Counted from the first letter of the stretch, positions 54,657 through 63,789 are shown. The stretch is DNA of 64,000 bases from Pseudothauera nasutitermitis (GCF_004801295.1 NZ_SSOC01000001.1:620001-684000); one strand, 5' to 3'. Program-made: numbers and translations. The notes: generated by a model from the sequence alone, not told the origin.

Positions 54657-55781
54657 TTACGGCGCGGGCCCGTCGGGCGGCGGGGCATCCGCCGGAGCGG
54701 GTGCCGAGGTCTTCTGCGGCAGGGGCGTCAGGTGGGCGTCCTCGATCCATTCCCGCCACACTGCCATCAGCACGGCGAGGATCACCGGGCCGAGGAACAG
54801 CCCGACCAGGCCGAAGGCCGCCAGCCCGCCCAGCACGCCGAACATCACCAGCAGGAAGGGAATGCGTGTGGCGTTGCTGATCACCAGCGGACGCACCAGA
54901 TTGTCCACCCAGCTGACCACCAGCACGCCCCAGGCGAGCAGTCCGATGCCTTCCACCATGTCGCCGCGCACCAGCAGCCAGACGGCCACCGAACCCCAGG
55001 CGAACGGTGTGCCGAACGGAATCAGCGCGATCAGCGCGGTGATCGCGCCGAGCAGCACCGGCGCCTGCACGCCGGCCCACCAGTAGCCCAGCCCGGCGAC
55101 GAAGCCCTGCGCCAGCGCGGTGGCCACCAGCCCCCACACCACCGCCTTGGTCATGCTGCCGACCGCAGCCAGATAGCCGTCGATGCGCGCGCCGAGGAAA
55201 TGGTAGAGCACGCGGCGTACCTGGCGCAGTACGTTTTCGCCGTCGCGGAACAGGAAGAACACGGTGATCAGCGCGAAGCCCAGCTTGGCCGCGTTGCGGC
55301 CGACGTCGCCGACCAGGGCCATCAGCGCGTCGGCGCCCTTGCTGACCCAGCCGGTCATCTGCTGGCGGATGGATTCCGGGTCGCGCATCACGTTGTCGAT
55401 CAAGGCCTGCAGGTAGTCGCCCAGCCAGGGCAGGCCGCGTATGAAATCGGGCAGGGTGGGCGGCCCCTGGCGGATCTGCGCGACCAGCGCGCTGATCGCC
55501 GCGCCCAGTTCGCCGCGCAGCAGCACGGCGATCCACAGCGCCGGCAGCACGAATGCGGCGGTGAGCAGCAGGGTCATCAGCAGTGCGCTGGCGGTGCGGT
55601 GATGCACCACGCGGTCGCGCAGGCGCTGGTACAGCGGCCAGGTGGCGTAGGCGACGATGACCGCCCAGGCCACCGGCACGATGAACAGATGCAGTACGGA
55701 ATAGCTCAGCAGCAGCAGGCCGCCGAGCAGGAAGGCGAGGATGAGTCGGCGCACCAGCCGTTCGGCGACTTCGTCGATCAT
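54657..55781 (-). CDS. AI-2E family transporter (PerM/YdiK-type)
   Basis: This 374-residue membrane protein has about seven to eight helices. A long amphipathic central region (Q-I-R-Q-G-P-P-T-L-P-D-F) is followed by the family core A-L-I-P-F-G-T-P-F-A-W-G and G-G-L-A-A-F-G-L-V-G-L-F-L-G-P-V. Despite the name, functions range from autoinducer export to Na+/H+ exchange. It converges with the EAL-like gene. Confidence 0.85.
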   Translation of the reverse strand: MIDEVAERLVRRLILAFLLGGLLLLSYSVLHLFIVPVAWAVIVAYATWPLYQRLRDRVVHHRTASALLMTLLLTAAFVLPALWIAVLLRGELGAAISALVAQIRQGPPTLPDFIRGLPWLGDYLQALIDNVMRDPESIRQQMTGWVSKGADALMALVGDVGRNAAKLGFALITVFFLFRDGENVLRQVRRVLYHFLGARIDGYLAAVGSMTKAVVWGLVATALAQGFVAGLGYWWAGVQAPVLLGAITALIALIPFGTPFAWGSVAVWLLVRGDMVEGIGLLAWGVLVVSWVDNLVRPLVISNATRIPFLLVMFGVLGGLAAFGLVGLFLGPVILAVLMAVWREWIEDAHLTPLPQKTSAPAPADAPPPDGPAP

Positions 55782-55884
55782 GGCCGGCGGCGCGCTCCGG
55801 AGCGGGGCGCGTGGCGGGAAAGCGGCGGCATGCGTTTCATCGATGGCTCCGCACGGACAGGAACGGACGGCACCGGGGTGGGGC

Positions 55885-57219
55885 TCAGTTGTCGCCCGGT
55901 GCGGCCGCTTCGCCTTGGATGGGGGTATCGCCCTCGGGTTCCGGCAGGCGGCTTGCCAGCACCTTGTCGATGCGCTTGCCGTCCAGATCGACCACCTCCA
56001 GACGCCAGCCTTCCCAGGTGGCCACGTCGCCGGTGCCCGGCAGGCGGCCGAGCAGCCACATCATCATGCCCGAAAGCGTGTGGTAGCGCCCCTTTTCCTC
56101 TTCCGGCACGGTATGCAGGCCCAGGCGGTCCTTCATCTCGACGATGGGGATCAGGCCGTCGAGCAGCCAGGAGCCGTCCTCGCGCTGCACCGCCCAGCCT
56201 TCCTCGGTGTCGCTCGGCACGAACTCGCCGGTGACCGATTCGATCAGGTCGTGCAGGGTGACGATGCCCTGGATCTCGCCGTATTCGTCGATGACGAACA
56301 CCATGTGCGTGCCCGAGGCGCGGAACTGGTCGAGCAGTTCCATGCCGGTGAGCGATTCGGGCACATACACCGGCGGCTGCAGATCCTGCTCCAGGTTCAT
56401 CGCCATGCCGCGCACGGTCTGGTTGAACAGTTGCTTGGCGCCGATCACCCCGAGGATGTCGTCCGGGCCGCCACGGCACACCGGGAAGCGCGAATGGTCG
56501 GTTTCCGCCACCAGGGTGAGGTTTTCCTCCAGCGGGCGGTTGACGTCCAGCCACACGATGTCGGAGCGCGGCACCATCAGCGAGGCGATCTGGCGTTCGT
56601 CCAGGCGGAACACGTTGCGCACCATCTCGTGCTCGCTCTTCTCGATGATGCCGGCCTCCGAGCCTTCGGCGAGCAGGGCGCGGATTTCTTCCTCGGTCAC
56701 GCTCGGCGCCTGGGTCTCGCGCTGGCCGAGCAGGCGCAGCAGCACGGAAGTGGACACGGACAGCAGATGCACGAAGGGCCGCGAGGCCACCGCCAGCATG
56801 TTCATCGGGCGGGCCACCAGGCGGGCGATGCCCTCCGGATTGATCTGCCCCAGGCGCTTGGGCACCAGTTCGCCGATCACGATGGACACGTAGGTGATCA
56901 CCACCACGACCAGCACGGTGGCGCCGATTTCGCTCGGCCGCTGGGCGGCGCCCAGGGTTTGCAGCCATTCGGCCAGCGGGCCGGCCAGGGCCGCCTCACC
57001 GAAGATCCCGCTGAGGATGCCGATCGAGGTGATGCCGATCTGGATGGTGGACAGGAAGCGGGTGGGGTCTTCACCCAGCTTGACCGCGACGGCCGCCGCG
57101 CTGTCGCCTTCCTCGGCCTGCCGGGCGAGCCGTGCACGGCGCGCGGTGACCAGGGCGATCTCGGACATGGCGAAGAGGCCGTTGAGCAGGATCAGAATGA
57201 CGAGTATCAGGATTTCCAT
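55885..57219 (-). CDS. CorC/HlyC family protein (CNNM-DUF21, CBS pair)
   Basis: The 444-residue product has an N-terminal CNNM/DUF21 membrane domain with four helices (about 1-190; G-I-T-S-I-G-I-L-S-G-I-F-G-E), a pair of CBS domains (about 210-335; M-V-P-R-S-D-I-V-W-L-D) and a C-terminal CorC_HlyC domain. Such proteins are Mg2+ or Co2+ efflux or regulatory transporters. The start at 57219 follows a GGGCC-rich leader with no clear partner gene. Confidence 0.88.
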   Translation of the reverse strand: MEILILVILILLNGLFAMSEIALVTARRARLARQAEEGDSAAAVAVKLGEDPTRFLSTIQIGITSIGILSGIFGEAALAGPLAEWLQTLGAAQRPSEIGATVLVVVVITYVSIVIGELVPKRLGQINPEGIARLVARPMNMLAVASRPFVHLLSVSTSVLLRLLGQRETQAPSVTEEEIRALLAEGSEAGIIEKSEHEMVRNVFRLDERQIASLMVPRSDIVWLDVNRPLEENLTLVAETDHSRFPVCRGGPDDILGVIGAKQLFNQTVRGMAMNLEQDLQPPVYVPESLTGMELLDQFRASGTHMVFVIDEYGEIQGIVTLHDLIESVTGEFVPSDTEEGWAVQREDGSWLLDGLIPIVEMKDRLGLHTVPEEEKGRYHTLSGMMMWLLGRLPGTGDVATWEGWRLEVVDLDGKRIDKVLASRLPEPEGDTPIQGEAAAPGDN

Positions 57220-57653
57220 GGTGTAAAGGCCCGTTTGGACAGACGTGCGGCGGCCTGCCGGCGGGCATCTGCAGAGTGGAACAAGTAAGGGGAAACGCGA
57301 CGGTGGCGCGGCGGGATGCGCGCCGGAGTCTGAAAAACGGAACAGCCGCGGGGCGCGGCATGGAGCACCGGCGGGCGACTTCGCCCGGGGGTGTCGGCTT
57401 CGCCGTCGTCTTCGGCGGCGGAAGGGGCCGGCGTGGCGGCCTCGATGGGTGTGAAAAGACTCATAGGGCGGGACAGAATCGGGTCCCGCGATATCCTTCG
57501 TCCGTTGGGATGCCGGCCATCATGCCGCATTCCAGCGCCCTTGTCATCCCTGCCAGGGGCGGCCATATCGAGCCGCTCGAGGCCCCGGGAGAGCTGCCGT
57601 GCGGCGGTGTGACGGCGGCAACTGCTTGCCGCCGTTGCTACGAGCCTGCCGGG
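57220..57653. other. About 430-bp intergenic region
   Basis: No gene is supported here. Open frames on both strands have no family features. It contains the hairpin behind the autotransporter gene (57612-57635) and should contain the promoter of the CorC-type gene. Confidence 0.5.
57612..57635 (-). terminator. Hairpin after the autotransporter gene
   Basis: ACGGCGGCAA and TTGCCGCCGT form a perfect 10-bp stem with a 4-base loop, 18 bases beyond the autotransporter stop on the minus strand. No strong T-run follows, so it may be a Rho-assisted or weak terminator. Confidence 0.5.
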
Positions 57654-59672
57654 TCAGAACGTTTTCTGCCAACCGCCAGCCAGCCAGTAGCTCGGCGTCT
57701 CGCCGCGGCTGGTGGCGTTCAGCGTCAGCGAGGCCCGCCCCCCGGCCAGCCGGCCTTCCAGGCCGATTCCGGCGCGCAGCCAGTTCTGCCGGTTCTTCTC
57801 GCCGTCGAGGGAGAAGCCGAACAGGCCGACCATCTGGCCAGAAGTGCGCGCGCCCTTCTTTTCGAAGCGATGTGCGGCTTCCAGCGTGCCGATGAGGTCC
57901 ACCCCGTTGTCCAGGGGCTTGGCCGCGTGCGCGCCCAGGCGCAGTTCCGTGGCTTTTTCCTTGCGGCGGTCGAAGTGCGCCGGGAAACCGCCGCCGGTTT
58001 CGGTATAGGCCTCCAGCCTGGCCCGGCTGTAGCTCAGATCGACATACGGAGAAAGGCTGCTGCCGGCGACCTGGTAGGCACCGTCCCAGTCCAGCCGGGC
58101 GCGCAGGCCCCAGGTGTCTACATCCGGCCGGCCCTTGGAGGCATCCACCGTACCGGCGTTGAGATAGGCGCGCTTGAGGTCGGCTTCGCTGCGGTGCAGG
58201 TAGGCGCCCACCGTGGTCCACAGCTTTCCGCTAACGGGAATCAGTGCTTCGGCCAGCAGGTACGTGCCGTCCACCTTGGCGCGGCCGTTCAGTGCCTGAT
58301 CCTGCTTCGCCCAGGTGCGGCCGAGCGAAACCTGCACCTGCGCCAGGCCGAAATTGCGGCCGAAGCCGGCTTCGGCCAGCCCGAGATCGCCGGAGCGCGA
58401 GCCATGGTCATCCTTGCCCCAGTCTCCGGCCAGCCAGAAGGTCGTCTGTCCCGCCCCCACGCGGCGGGCCAGCGGCCGGCTGTGCGCACCGTGGAGCAAG
58501 GTGCCGGCGGTGGACAGCGCCATGGCGCCGCCGCTGGCGGTGCCGGCCAGGCTGGCCTGCACGTCGGCGAGGCTGACCAGGCCGCTGCCGGCGCTGCCGA
58601 CGCGGGCGATGAAGGCCTGGTCGTTCGTCAGGCCGCCGACCACCACGCTGCCGTCGCTGTTGGTCGCGTAGGCTCCGTAGGTGATGTCGCCGGCCACCGC
58701 GACGCCGGCGGCGCGCAGCCAGTCCTCGACGCTCTGCATGCCGTCGGCCTGCGTCCAGCGGAAGGCACGCTCGTCCGTATCGCCGGTGATCGCGGCGCGG
58801 CCCACGACCACCGAACCGTCGGCGGACGCGGCGAAGGCGACCGAGTCGGTTCCGCCCAGGGTGCCGAGGTCGGTCATCGCGCCGTTTTCCCAGCGGAAGG
58901 CGTGCCAGGCCATATCGCCGGAAATCGCGGCCTCGCCCACCACCACCGAACCGTCGGCGGAAGTGGCGAAGGCGACCGAGTCGGTTCCGCCCAGGGTGCC
59001 GAGGTCGGCCATCACGCCGTTTTCCCAGCGGAAGGCGTGCCAGGCCATAACCCCGGCAATCGCGGACTCGCCCACGACCACCGCACCGTCGGCGGACACC
59101 GCATAGGCCCTGGAATCGTCGCCGCCCAGGGTGCCGAGGCCGGCCATCACGCCGTTTTCCCAGCGGAAGGCGTGGAAAGCCATATCCCCGGCAAGCCAGG
59201 ACTGGCCCACGACCACCGAGCCGTCGGCGGAGACGCCAGATGCGTCCGAGTAGGCGCCGCCCAGGGTGCCAAGGTCGGTCATGGTGCCGTTCGTCCAGCG
59301 GAAGGCGCGGTATGCCGTATCGCCGGTTGTACCGGCGTAGCCCACGACCACCGCACCGTTGGCGGAGACGCCGGAGGCTTCCGAGAAGGTGCCGCCGAGG
59401 GTGCCGAGATCGGTCATTACACCGTTCGTCCAGCGGAAGGCGCGGTAGGCCGTATCGCCGGTTGCATGAGCGTAGCCTACGACCACCGAGCCGTCGGCGG
59501 AAACGCCGTAGGCGGATGATTCACCCTTGCCGTTCGGCGTGCCGATATCCTCGATGCTGCCTTGCGCCTGGACTGCAGCGCTACCCAGTGCCATGCAGGC
59601 GAGCCAGATCGCCGCCGGGATGTGGCGAAGGCGGAGCAGGCGGAAAGCATTGGGATGGACTGCACGGCGCAT
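57654..59672 (-). CDS. Autotransporter with tandem HAF repeats
   Basis: The 672-residue product (ATG at 59672, AGGAG Shine-Dalgarno 8 bases before) has a signal peptide ending A-A-V-Q-A-Q. Six to seven 45-residue HAF repeats (V-S-A-D-G-S-V-V-V-G; A-F-R-W-x-N-G-x-M-x-D-L-G-T-L-G-G) cover about residues 40-330. A linker is followed by an autotransporter beta-barrel of about 280 residues ending W-Q-K-T-F, with terminal Phe. HAF/beta-propeller-like passengers are surface exposed; the ligand is unknown. Neighbouring repeats are nearly identical at DNA level over 135-base units. Confidence 0.87.
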   Translation of the reverse strand: MRRAVHPNAFRLLRLRHIPAAIWLACMALGSAAVQAQGSIEDIGTPNGKGESSAYGVSADGSVVVGYAHATGDTAYRAFRWTNGVMTDLGTLGGTFSEASGVSANGAVVVGYAGTTGDTAYRAFRWTNGTMTDLGTLGGAYSDASGVSADGSVVVGQSWLAGDMAFHAFRWENGVMAGLGTLGGDDSRAYAVSADGAVVVGESAIAGVMAWHAFRWENGVMADLGTLGGTDSVAFATSADGSVVVGEAAISGDMAWHAFRWENGAMTDLGTLGGTDSVAFAASADGSVVVGRAAITGDTDERAFRWTQADGMQSVEDWLRAAGVAVAGDITYGAYATNSDGSVVVGGLTNDQAFIARVGSAGSGLVSLADVQASLAGTASGGAMALSTAGTLLHGAHSRPLARRVGAGQTTFWLAGDWGKDDHGSRSGDLGLAEAGFGRNFGLAQVQVSLGRTWAKQDQALNGRAKVDGTYLLAEALIPVSGKLWTTVGAYLHRSEADLKRAYLNAGTVDASKGRPDVDTWGLRARLDWDGAYQVAGSSLSPYVDLSYSRARLEAYTETGGGFPAHFDRRKEKATELRLGAHAAKPLDNGVDLIGTLEAAHRFEKKGARTSGQMVGLFGFSLDGEKNRQNWLRAGIGLEGRLAGGRASLTLNATSRGETPSYWLAGGWQKTF

Positions 59673-59745
59673 ATCGTTTCTCCTCTCGTACATGAAGGCG
59701 GGGCCGGCGGGGCCGGTGGGGGCGATGAATGTCGATTCGTTTGGA

Positions 59746-59803
59746 ATCAGAAAATTTGCATATGATGTCAAAATGTAAATTTAAGTGTTTTTCATTTTCT
59801 GAT
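59746..59803. promoter_or_regulatory. 10-bp inverted repeat in the autotransporter promoter region
   Basis: ATCAGAAAAT and ATTTTCTGAT are perfect complements 38 bases apart in an AT-rich stretch (59735-59810) upstream of the autotransporter. A TTGACA-like element lies between them on the minus strand. Likely promoter with a candidate operator. Confidence 0.4.
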
Positions 59804-59871
59804 AGGAGGCTTGAATGGAATGAGGCTGCCCGGGAGGTCGTTCCGGCAGTTTTCGCCGATCTGCGGGGTTG

Positions 59872-59899
59872 TTGACTTTGAAACGCGCTTGCCTACACT
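59872..59899 (+). promoter_or_regulatory. Sigma-70-like promoter for the Mn riboswitch and alx
   Basis: TTGACT (59872-59877) and TACACT (59894-59899) are separated by 16 bases. Transcription would start near 59906, right at the 5' edge of the aptamer. Confidence 0.6.
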
Positions 59900-59904
59900 G
59901 CACG

Positions 59905-60035
59905 CCATCAAGGGGAGTAGCTTCTGAAGCTGCGGCATCGTCATCACGGCAGGCCGGTCAACCCACCGCCTCCCGGTGCCGCGGGCAATCCGGCGATCCG
60001 GTTGCAAGCGAGACCTTGCCGCAGGGCAAGGTACG
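59905..60035 (+). promoter_or_regulatory. yybP-ykoY (manganese) riboswitch
   Basis: The leader contains the conserved AAGGGGAGTAGC element (59910-59921) and the GCAAGCGAGACCTTGCC element (60004-60020), with intervening stems, as in yybP-ykoY RNAs that sense Mn2+. CAAGG (59909-59913) can pair with CCTTG (60014-60018) as the closing helix. The same CCTTG can instead pair downstream (60013-60020 with 60025-60032), giving mutually exclusive folds. It precedes an alx/terC gene, the classic target. Confidence 0.85.
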
Positions 60036-60037
60036 CG

Positions 60038-60061
60038 TTCGTTCAGTGATTCGTTCAGTGA
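60038..60061 (+). repeat. Tandem 12-bp repeat in the riboswitch expression platform
   Basis: TTCGTTCAGTGA occurs twice without a gap between aptamer and terminator. It may be a slippage duplication or part of an alternative pairing that decides termination. Confidence 0.6.
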
Positions 60062-60069
60062 TCCCTCGC

Positions 60070-60109
60070 ATGGCCTGTGTCCTTCCGGAACAGGCCATTT
60101 TTGTTTTTT
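60070..60109 (+). terminator. Leader terminator controlled by the Mn riboswitch
   Basis: ATGGCCTGT pairs with ACAGGCCAT (loop of about 11 bases), followed by TTTTGTTTTTT. It lies inside the alx 5' leader, 14 bases before the GTG start, so readthrough must be regulated; Mn2+ binding by the upstream aptamer is the likely switch. Confidence 0.8.
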
Positions 60110-60122
60110 AGCGGAGTTTCTC

Positions 60123-61085
60123 GTGCATTCGATCGGAACCTGGTGGATGTGGCTGGTGTTCGCCGCCATCGTGCTGGCCATGCTGGCCATCGATCTCTTC
60201 ATCTTCAAGGGGGGCAAGCAGCACCGCGTGTCGCTGAAGGAGGCTGCCGCCTGGTCGGTGGCCTGGGTGAGCGTGGCCCTGCTGTTCTGCCTGGGCCTGT
60301 GGTGGTACCTGGATGCCAGTGCCGGGCGCGCGGTGGCCAACGAGATGTCGCTGCTGTTCCTCACCGGCTATCTGGTGGAGAAATCGCTGGCGGTCGACAA
60401 CGTGTTCGTCTGGATGATGGTCTTCGGTTTCTTCTCGGTGCCGCTGGAACTGCAGCGCCGCGTGCTGCTGTACGGCATCGTCGGCGCCATCGTGCTGCGT
60501 ACCATCATGATCCTCGCGGGCAGCTGGCTGATCACCGAATTCCACTGGATCCTCTATCTCTTCGGAGTGTTCCTGATCCTCACCGGCATCAAGATGGTGT
60601 GGTTTGCCGAGCACGATCCGGATCTGGAAAAGAACCCCTTCATCCGCTGGATCCGCAAGCACTATCCGGTCACCGAGCGGTTGGAGGGCGAGCGCTTCTT
60701 CGTGATGCGCAACGGCGTGCGCATGATGACCCCGCTGTTCCTGGCCCTGGTGCTGGTGGAAATCTCCGACGTGATCTTCGCGGTGGACAGCATTCCGGCG
60801 ATCTTCGCGATCACCACCGATCCGTTCATCGTGCTGACCTCCAACCTGTTCGCCATCCTCGGCCTGCGCGCGATGTACTTCCTGCTCGCCGACCTGGGCG
60901 ACCGCTTCGAACTGCTCAAGTACGGCCTGGCGGCCATCCTGGTGTTCATCGGCACCAAGATGCTGGTGGTCGAATGGGTCAAGGTGCCGGTGGGCGTCTC
61001 GCTGGGCGTGGTGGCCATCATCCTGACCATCTCGGTCGTCGCCAGCCTGTGGGTCAGCGCGTCGCGCAACCGGCACGGCGGCTGA
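60123..61085 (+). CDS. alx: Alx/TerC-family membrane protein
   Basis: This 320-residue product (GTG start) matches the length of Alx. It has about nine helices and conserved acidic motifs: A-V-D-N-V-F-V-W and V-E-I-S-D-V-I-F-A-V-D-S-I-P-A. The family exports or manages Mn2+ (Alx, MeeF) and often lies under yybP-ykoY riboswitches, as here. A P-type ATPase gene follows 37 bases later. Confidence 0.92.
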   Translation: MHSIGTWWMWLVFAAIVLAMLAIDLFIFKGGKQHRVSLKEAAAWSVAWVSVALLFCLGLWWYLDASAGRAVANEMSLLFLTGYLVEKSLAVDNVFVWMMVFGFFSVPLELQRRVLLYGIVGAIVLRTIMILAGSWLITEFHWILYLFGVFLILTGIKMVWFAEHDPDLEKNPFIRWIRKHYPVTERLEGERFFVMRNGVRMMTPLFLALVLVEISDVIFAVDSIPAIFAITTDPFIVLTSNLFAILGLRAMYFLLADLGDRFELLKYGLAAILVFIGTKMLVVEWVKVPVGVSLGVVAIILTISVVASLWVSASRNRHGG

Positions 61086-61122
61086 TGCCGTCCGGCAGGG
61101 TGAGATCTCGGGAGCGGGCGGC

Positions 61123-63789
61123 ATGAGTTCCGGAAAACAGCAGGATGTTCCTTGGCACGCCTATCCCGCCGACCAGGTGGCGGCGGCGTGCCAGGTGGAT
61201 CCGGCGTTCGGCCTGAAGATGGCCGACGCGGCCGGCCGGCTGGCGGCCTACGGGTCGAACCGGTTGGACGAGCGTGCACCGCGCCCCGCGTGGCTGAAAT
61301 TCCTGGACCAGTTCCGCGGCGTGCTGATCCTGATCCTGCTGGGCGCGGCGGCGCTGGCGGGGGCGATCGGCGAACTGAAGGATGCGATCGTCATCCTCGT
61401 GGTGGTGCTGATCAACGCCACGCTGGGCTTCTTCCAGGAGCACCGCGCGGAGAACGCGCTGGCGGCGCTCAAGGACATGCTCGCCCCCAGCGCGCGCCTG
61501 CGCCGCGACGGGCACGTGCAGGTGCTGCCGGCGGAAGACCTGGTGCCGGGCGACATCCTGCTGCTGGAGGCCGGCGACCGCGTGCCGGCCGACGCGCGCA
61601 TCGTGCAGGCACACGGCGTGGAGGTCGCCGAGGCGGCCCTGACGGGCGAATCGCAGCCGGTGGCCAAGAGCGTGGCGGCGGTGGCGGCCGAGGCGGCGCT
61701 GGCCGAGCGTGCCGGCATGGTGTTCATGAACACCGTGGTGACGCGCGGGCGCATCGAGGCGGTGGTGGTGGGCACCGGCATGCATACCGAAATGGGCCGG
61801 CTGGCCGGGCTGCTCGCCGAGACGGCGGAATCGGCCACGCCGCTGCAAGTCCAGCTGGATGTGCTGGGCCGCCGGCTGGCGATGATCGCCGGCGTGGTGG
61901 TGGTGCTGATGTTCTTTGCCGGTCTGCTGCGCGGTGACGATCTGATGACCACCGCGATGACCGCCATCGCCTTGGCCGTGGCCGCCATCCCGGAAGGCCT
62001 GCCGGCCGTGGTGACGGTGACCCTGGCGCTGGGCATGCACCGCATGGCGCGCCGCAACGTCATCGTGAAGCGGCTGGCGGCGGTGGAGACGCTGGGCTGC
62101 ACCTCGGTGATCTGCTCGGACAAAACCGGCACGCTGACCCTCAACCGCATGACCGCGCGTGCGCTGTTCTGCTTCGGCCGCCGGCACGCGGTGGAGGGCG
62201 AGGGCTACGACGTCGAGGGGTGCATCGCTGCGGAGGAAGGCGAGGCAGAGGCCCTGCGCCTGGCGCTGCTGCCCGCCGCGCTGTGCGAGGACGCGCGCCT
62301 GCGCGACGGGCAATTGATCGGCGACCCGACCGAAGGCGCCTTGCTGGCGCTGGCGGCCAAGGGCGGCGTGGAGCGTGCCCGCGAGGCCGAACGCATGCCG
62401 CGCTGCGCGGAGATTCCGTTCGATTCCGCCTACAAATTCATGGCGACCTTCCACCGCAGCGGCAACGAAGTGGTGGTGTGGATCAAGGGCGCACCGGACG
62501 TGCTGGTCGGCCGCGCGGTGAAGGTGCTCGGCGAGGACGGCAAGTCGCGCGCGCTGGAATCCGCGGACCGCCAGCAGTTGCTGGAAGAGAACCAGGCGCT
62601 GGCCGCCGAGGGCATGCGTGTGCTGGCCCTGGCCGCGCGACGCGTGCCGGCGGCCGATTTCGACCCGCAGGGCGACCTGATGCGCTGGGTGGATGAGCTG
62701 ACCGTGTTCGCCCTGGTCGGCATCGTCGATCCGCCACGCGCCTCGGCGCGTGCTTCCATCGAGGAATGCCACGCGGCCGGCGTGCGGGTGAAAATGATCA
62801 CCGGCGACCACCCGCTCACCGCCGCGGCCATCGCCCGCGAGCTGGGCATGTCCGGCGAGGTGTGCGAGGGGCGCGAACTCGATGGCCTGAGTGACGAACA
62901 GCTCGACGAACGGGTGGACAACTGCGCGGTGTTCGCGCGCGTGGCGCCCAAGCACAAGCAGCGCATCGTCGAGGCCCTGCAGCGGCGCGGGCACGTGGTG
63001 GCAATGACCGGCGACGGGGTCAATGACGCGCCCGCGCTGAAGAGCGCCGACATCGGCGTGGCGATGGGCATCACCGGCACCGAGGTCACCAAGGAAGCCG
63101 CCACGCTGGTGCTCACCGACGACAACTTCGCCTCCATCGTGCGCGCGGTGCGCGAAGGGCGCACGATCTACGAGAACATCGTCAAATTCGTGCGCTTCCA
63201 GCTGTCCACCAACATCGGCGCCATCCTCACCGTGCTGGGCGCGCCGCTGTTCGGCTTCGCCACGCCGTTCACCGCCGTGCAGATCCTCTGGGTGAACATC
63301 ATCATGGACGGCCCGCCGGCGATGACCCTGGGCGTGGAGCCGGCGCGCCCCGGCATCATGACGCAGCCGCCGCGCGCGCAGGACGCGGCCATCCTCTCCA
63401 TGGAACGCATGTGGCGCATCGGCCTGTACGGCCTGACCATGGCCGTGGGCACGCTGAGCGTGTATGCCTGGGCGCTGGGCGGCGGGGACGTGGCCCATGC
63501 CACCACGCTGGCGTTCACCACCTTCGTGCTGTTCCAGTTCTTCAACATCTTCAACGCGCGCAACGAGCACGGCAGCGCCTTCAACGCGCAGTTCTTCAGC
63601 AACGGCAAGCTGTGGCTGGCGCTGCTGGGCGTGGTGGTGCTGCAGGCCGTGGTGGTGCATTGGACGCCGGCGCAGGCGGTGTTCGACACCGTGGATCTTT
63701 CCGCGCGGGACTGGGTGGTGGCCGCCGTGGTGGCCTCCAGCACGCTGTTCCTGGAGGAGATCCGCAAGTTCGCGCTGCGCGGGTGGTGA
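61123..63789 (+). CDS. P2A-type cation-transporting ATPase (Ca2+/Mn2+ class)
   Basis: The 888-residue product has an N-terminal cation ATPase domain (about 10-70), TGES (L-T-G-E-S), phosphorylation site C-S-D-K-T-G-T-L-T near residue 330, hinge M-T-G-D-G-V-N-D-A-P and about ten transmembrane helices. TM4 has P-E-G-L-P, typical of SERCA/PMR1-like pumps. Co-transcribed with alx behind a Mn2+ riboswitch, it is likely a Mn2+ (or Ca2+) exporter; some Mn-riboswitch ATPases are known in other bacteria. Metal choice is inferred. Confidence 0.9.
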   Translation: MSSGKQQDVPWHAYPADQVAAACQVDPAFGLKMADAAGRLAAYGSNRLDERAPRPAWLKFLDQFRGVLILILLGAAALAGAIGELKDAIVILVVVLINATLGFFQEHRAENALAALKDMLAPSARLRRDGHVQVLPAEDLVPGDILLLEAGDRVPADARIVQAHGVEVAEAALTGESQPVAKSVAAVAAEAALAERAGMVFMNTVVTRGRIEAVVVGTGMHTEMGRLAGLLAETAESATPLQVQLDVLGRRLAMIAGVVVVLMFFAGLLRGDDLMTTAMTAIALAVAAIPEGLPAVVTVTLALGMHRMARRNVIVKRLAAVETLGCTSVICSDKTGTLTLNRMTARALFCFGRRHAVEGEGYDVEGCIAAEEGEAEALRLALLPAALCEDARLRDGQLIGDPTEGALLALAAKGGVERAREAERMPRCAEIPFDSAYKFMATFHRSGNEVVVWIKGAPDVLVGRAVKVLGEDGKSRALESADRQQLLEENQALAAEGMRVLALAARRVPAADFDPQGDLMRWVDELTVFALVGIVDPPRASARASIEECHAAGVRVKMITGDHPLTAAAIARELGMSGEVCEGRELDGLSDEQLDERVDNCAVFARVAPKHKQRIVEALQRRGHVVAMTGDGVNDAPALKSADIGVAMGITGTEVTKEAATLVLTDDNFASIVRAVREGRTIYENIVKFVRFQLSTNIGAILTVLGAPLFGFATPFTAVQILWVNIIMDGPPAMTLGVEPARPGIMTQPPRAQDAAILSMERMWRIGLYGLTMAVGTLSVYAWALGGGDVAHATTLAFTTFVLFQFFNIFNARNEHGSAFNAQFFSNGKLWLALLGVVVLQAVVVHWTPAQAVFDTVDLSARDWVVAAVVASSTLFLEEIRKFALRGW

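Noticed and set aside
54657-55781. Quorum-sensing AI-2 exporter
   Set aside because: The AI-2E family name is historical; no luxS or lsr gene is present in the window, so a specific AI-2 role is not claimed.
58800-59500. Possible CRISPR array because of regularly spaced repeats
   Set aside because: The 135-bp period is in frame and encodes HAF protein repeats; repeat and spacer structure does not fit CRISPR.
57276-59519. Long + strand frame across the autotransporter gene
   Set aside because: Its apparent repeats are the complement of the HAF repeats in the real minus-strand gene, which has a signal peptide, good ribosome-binding site and a beta-barrel.
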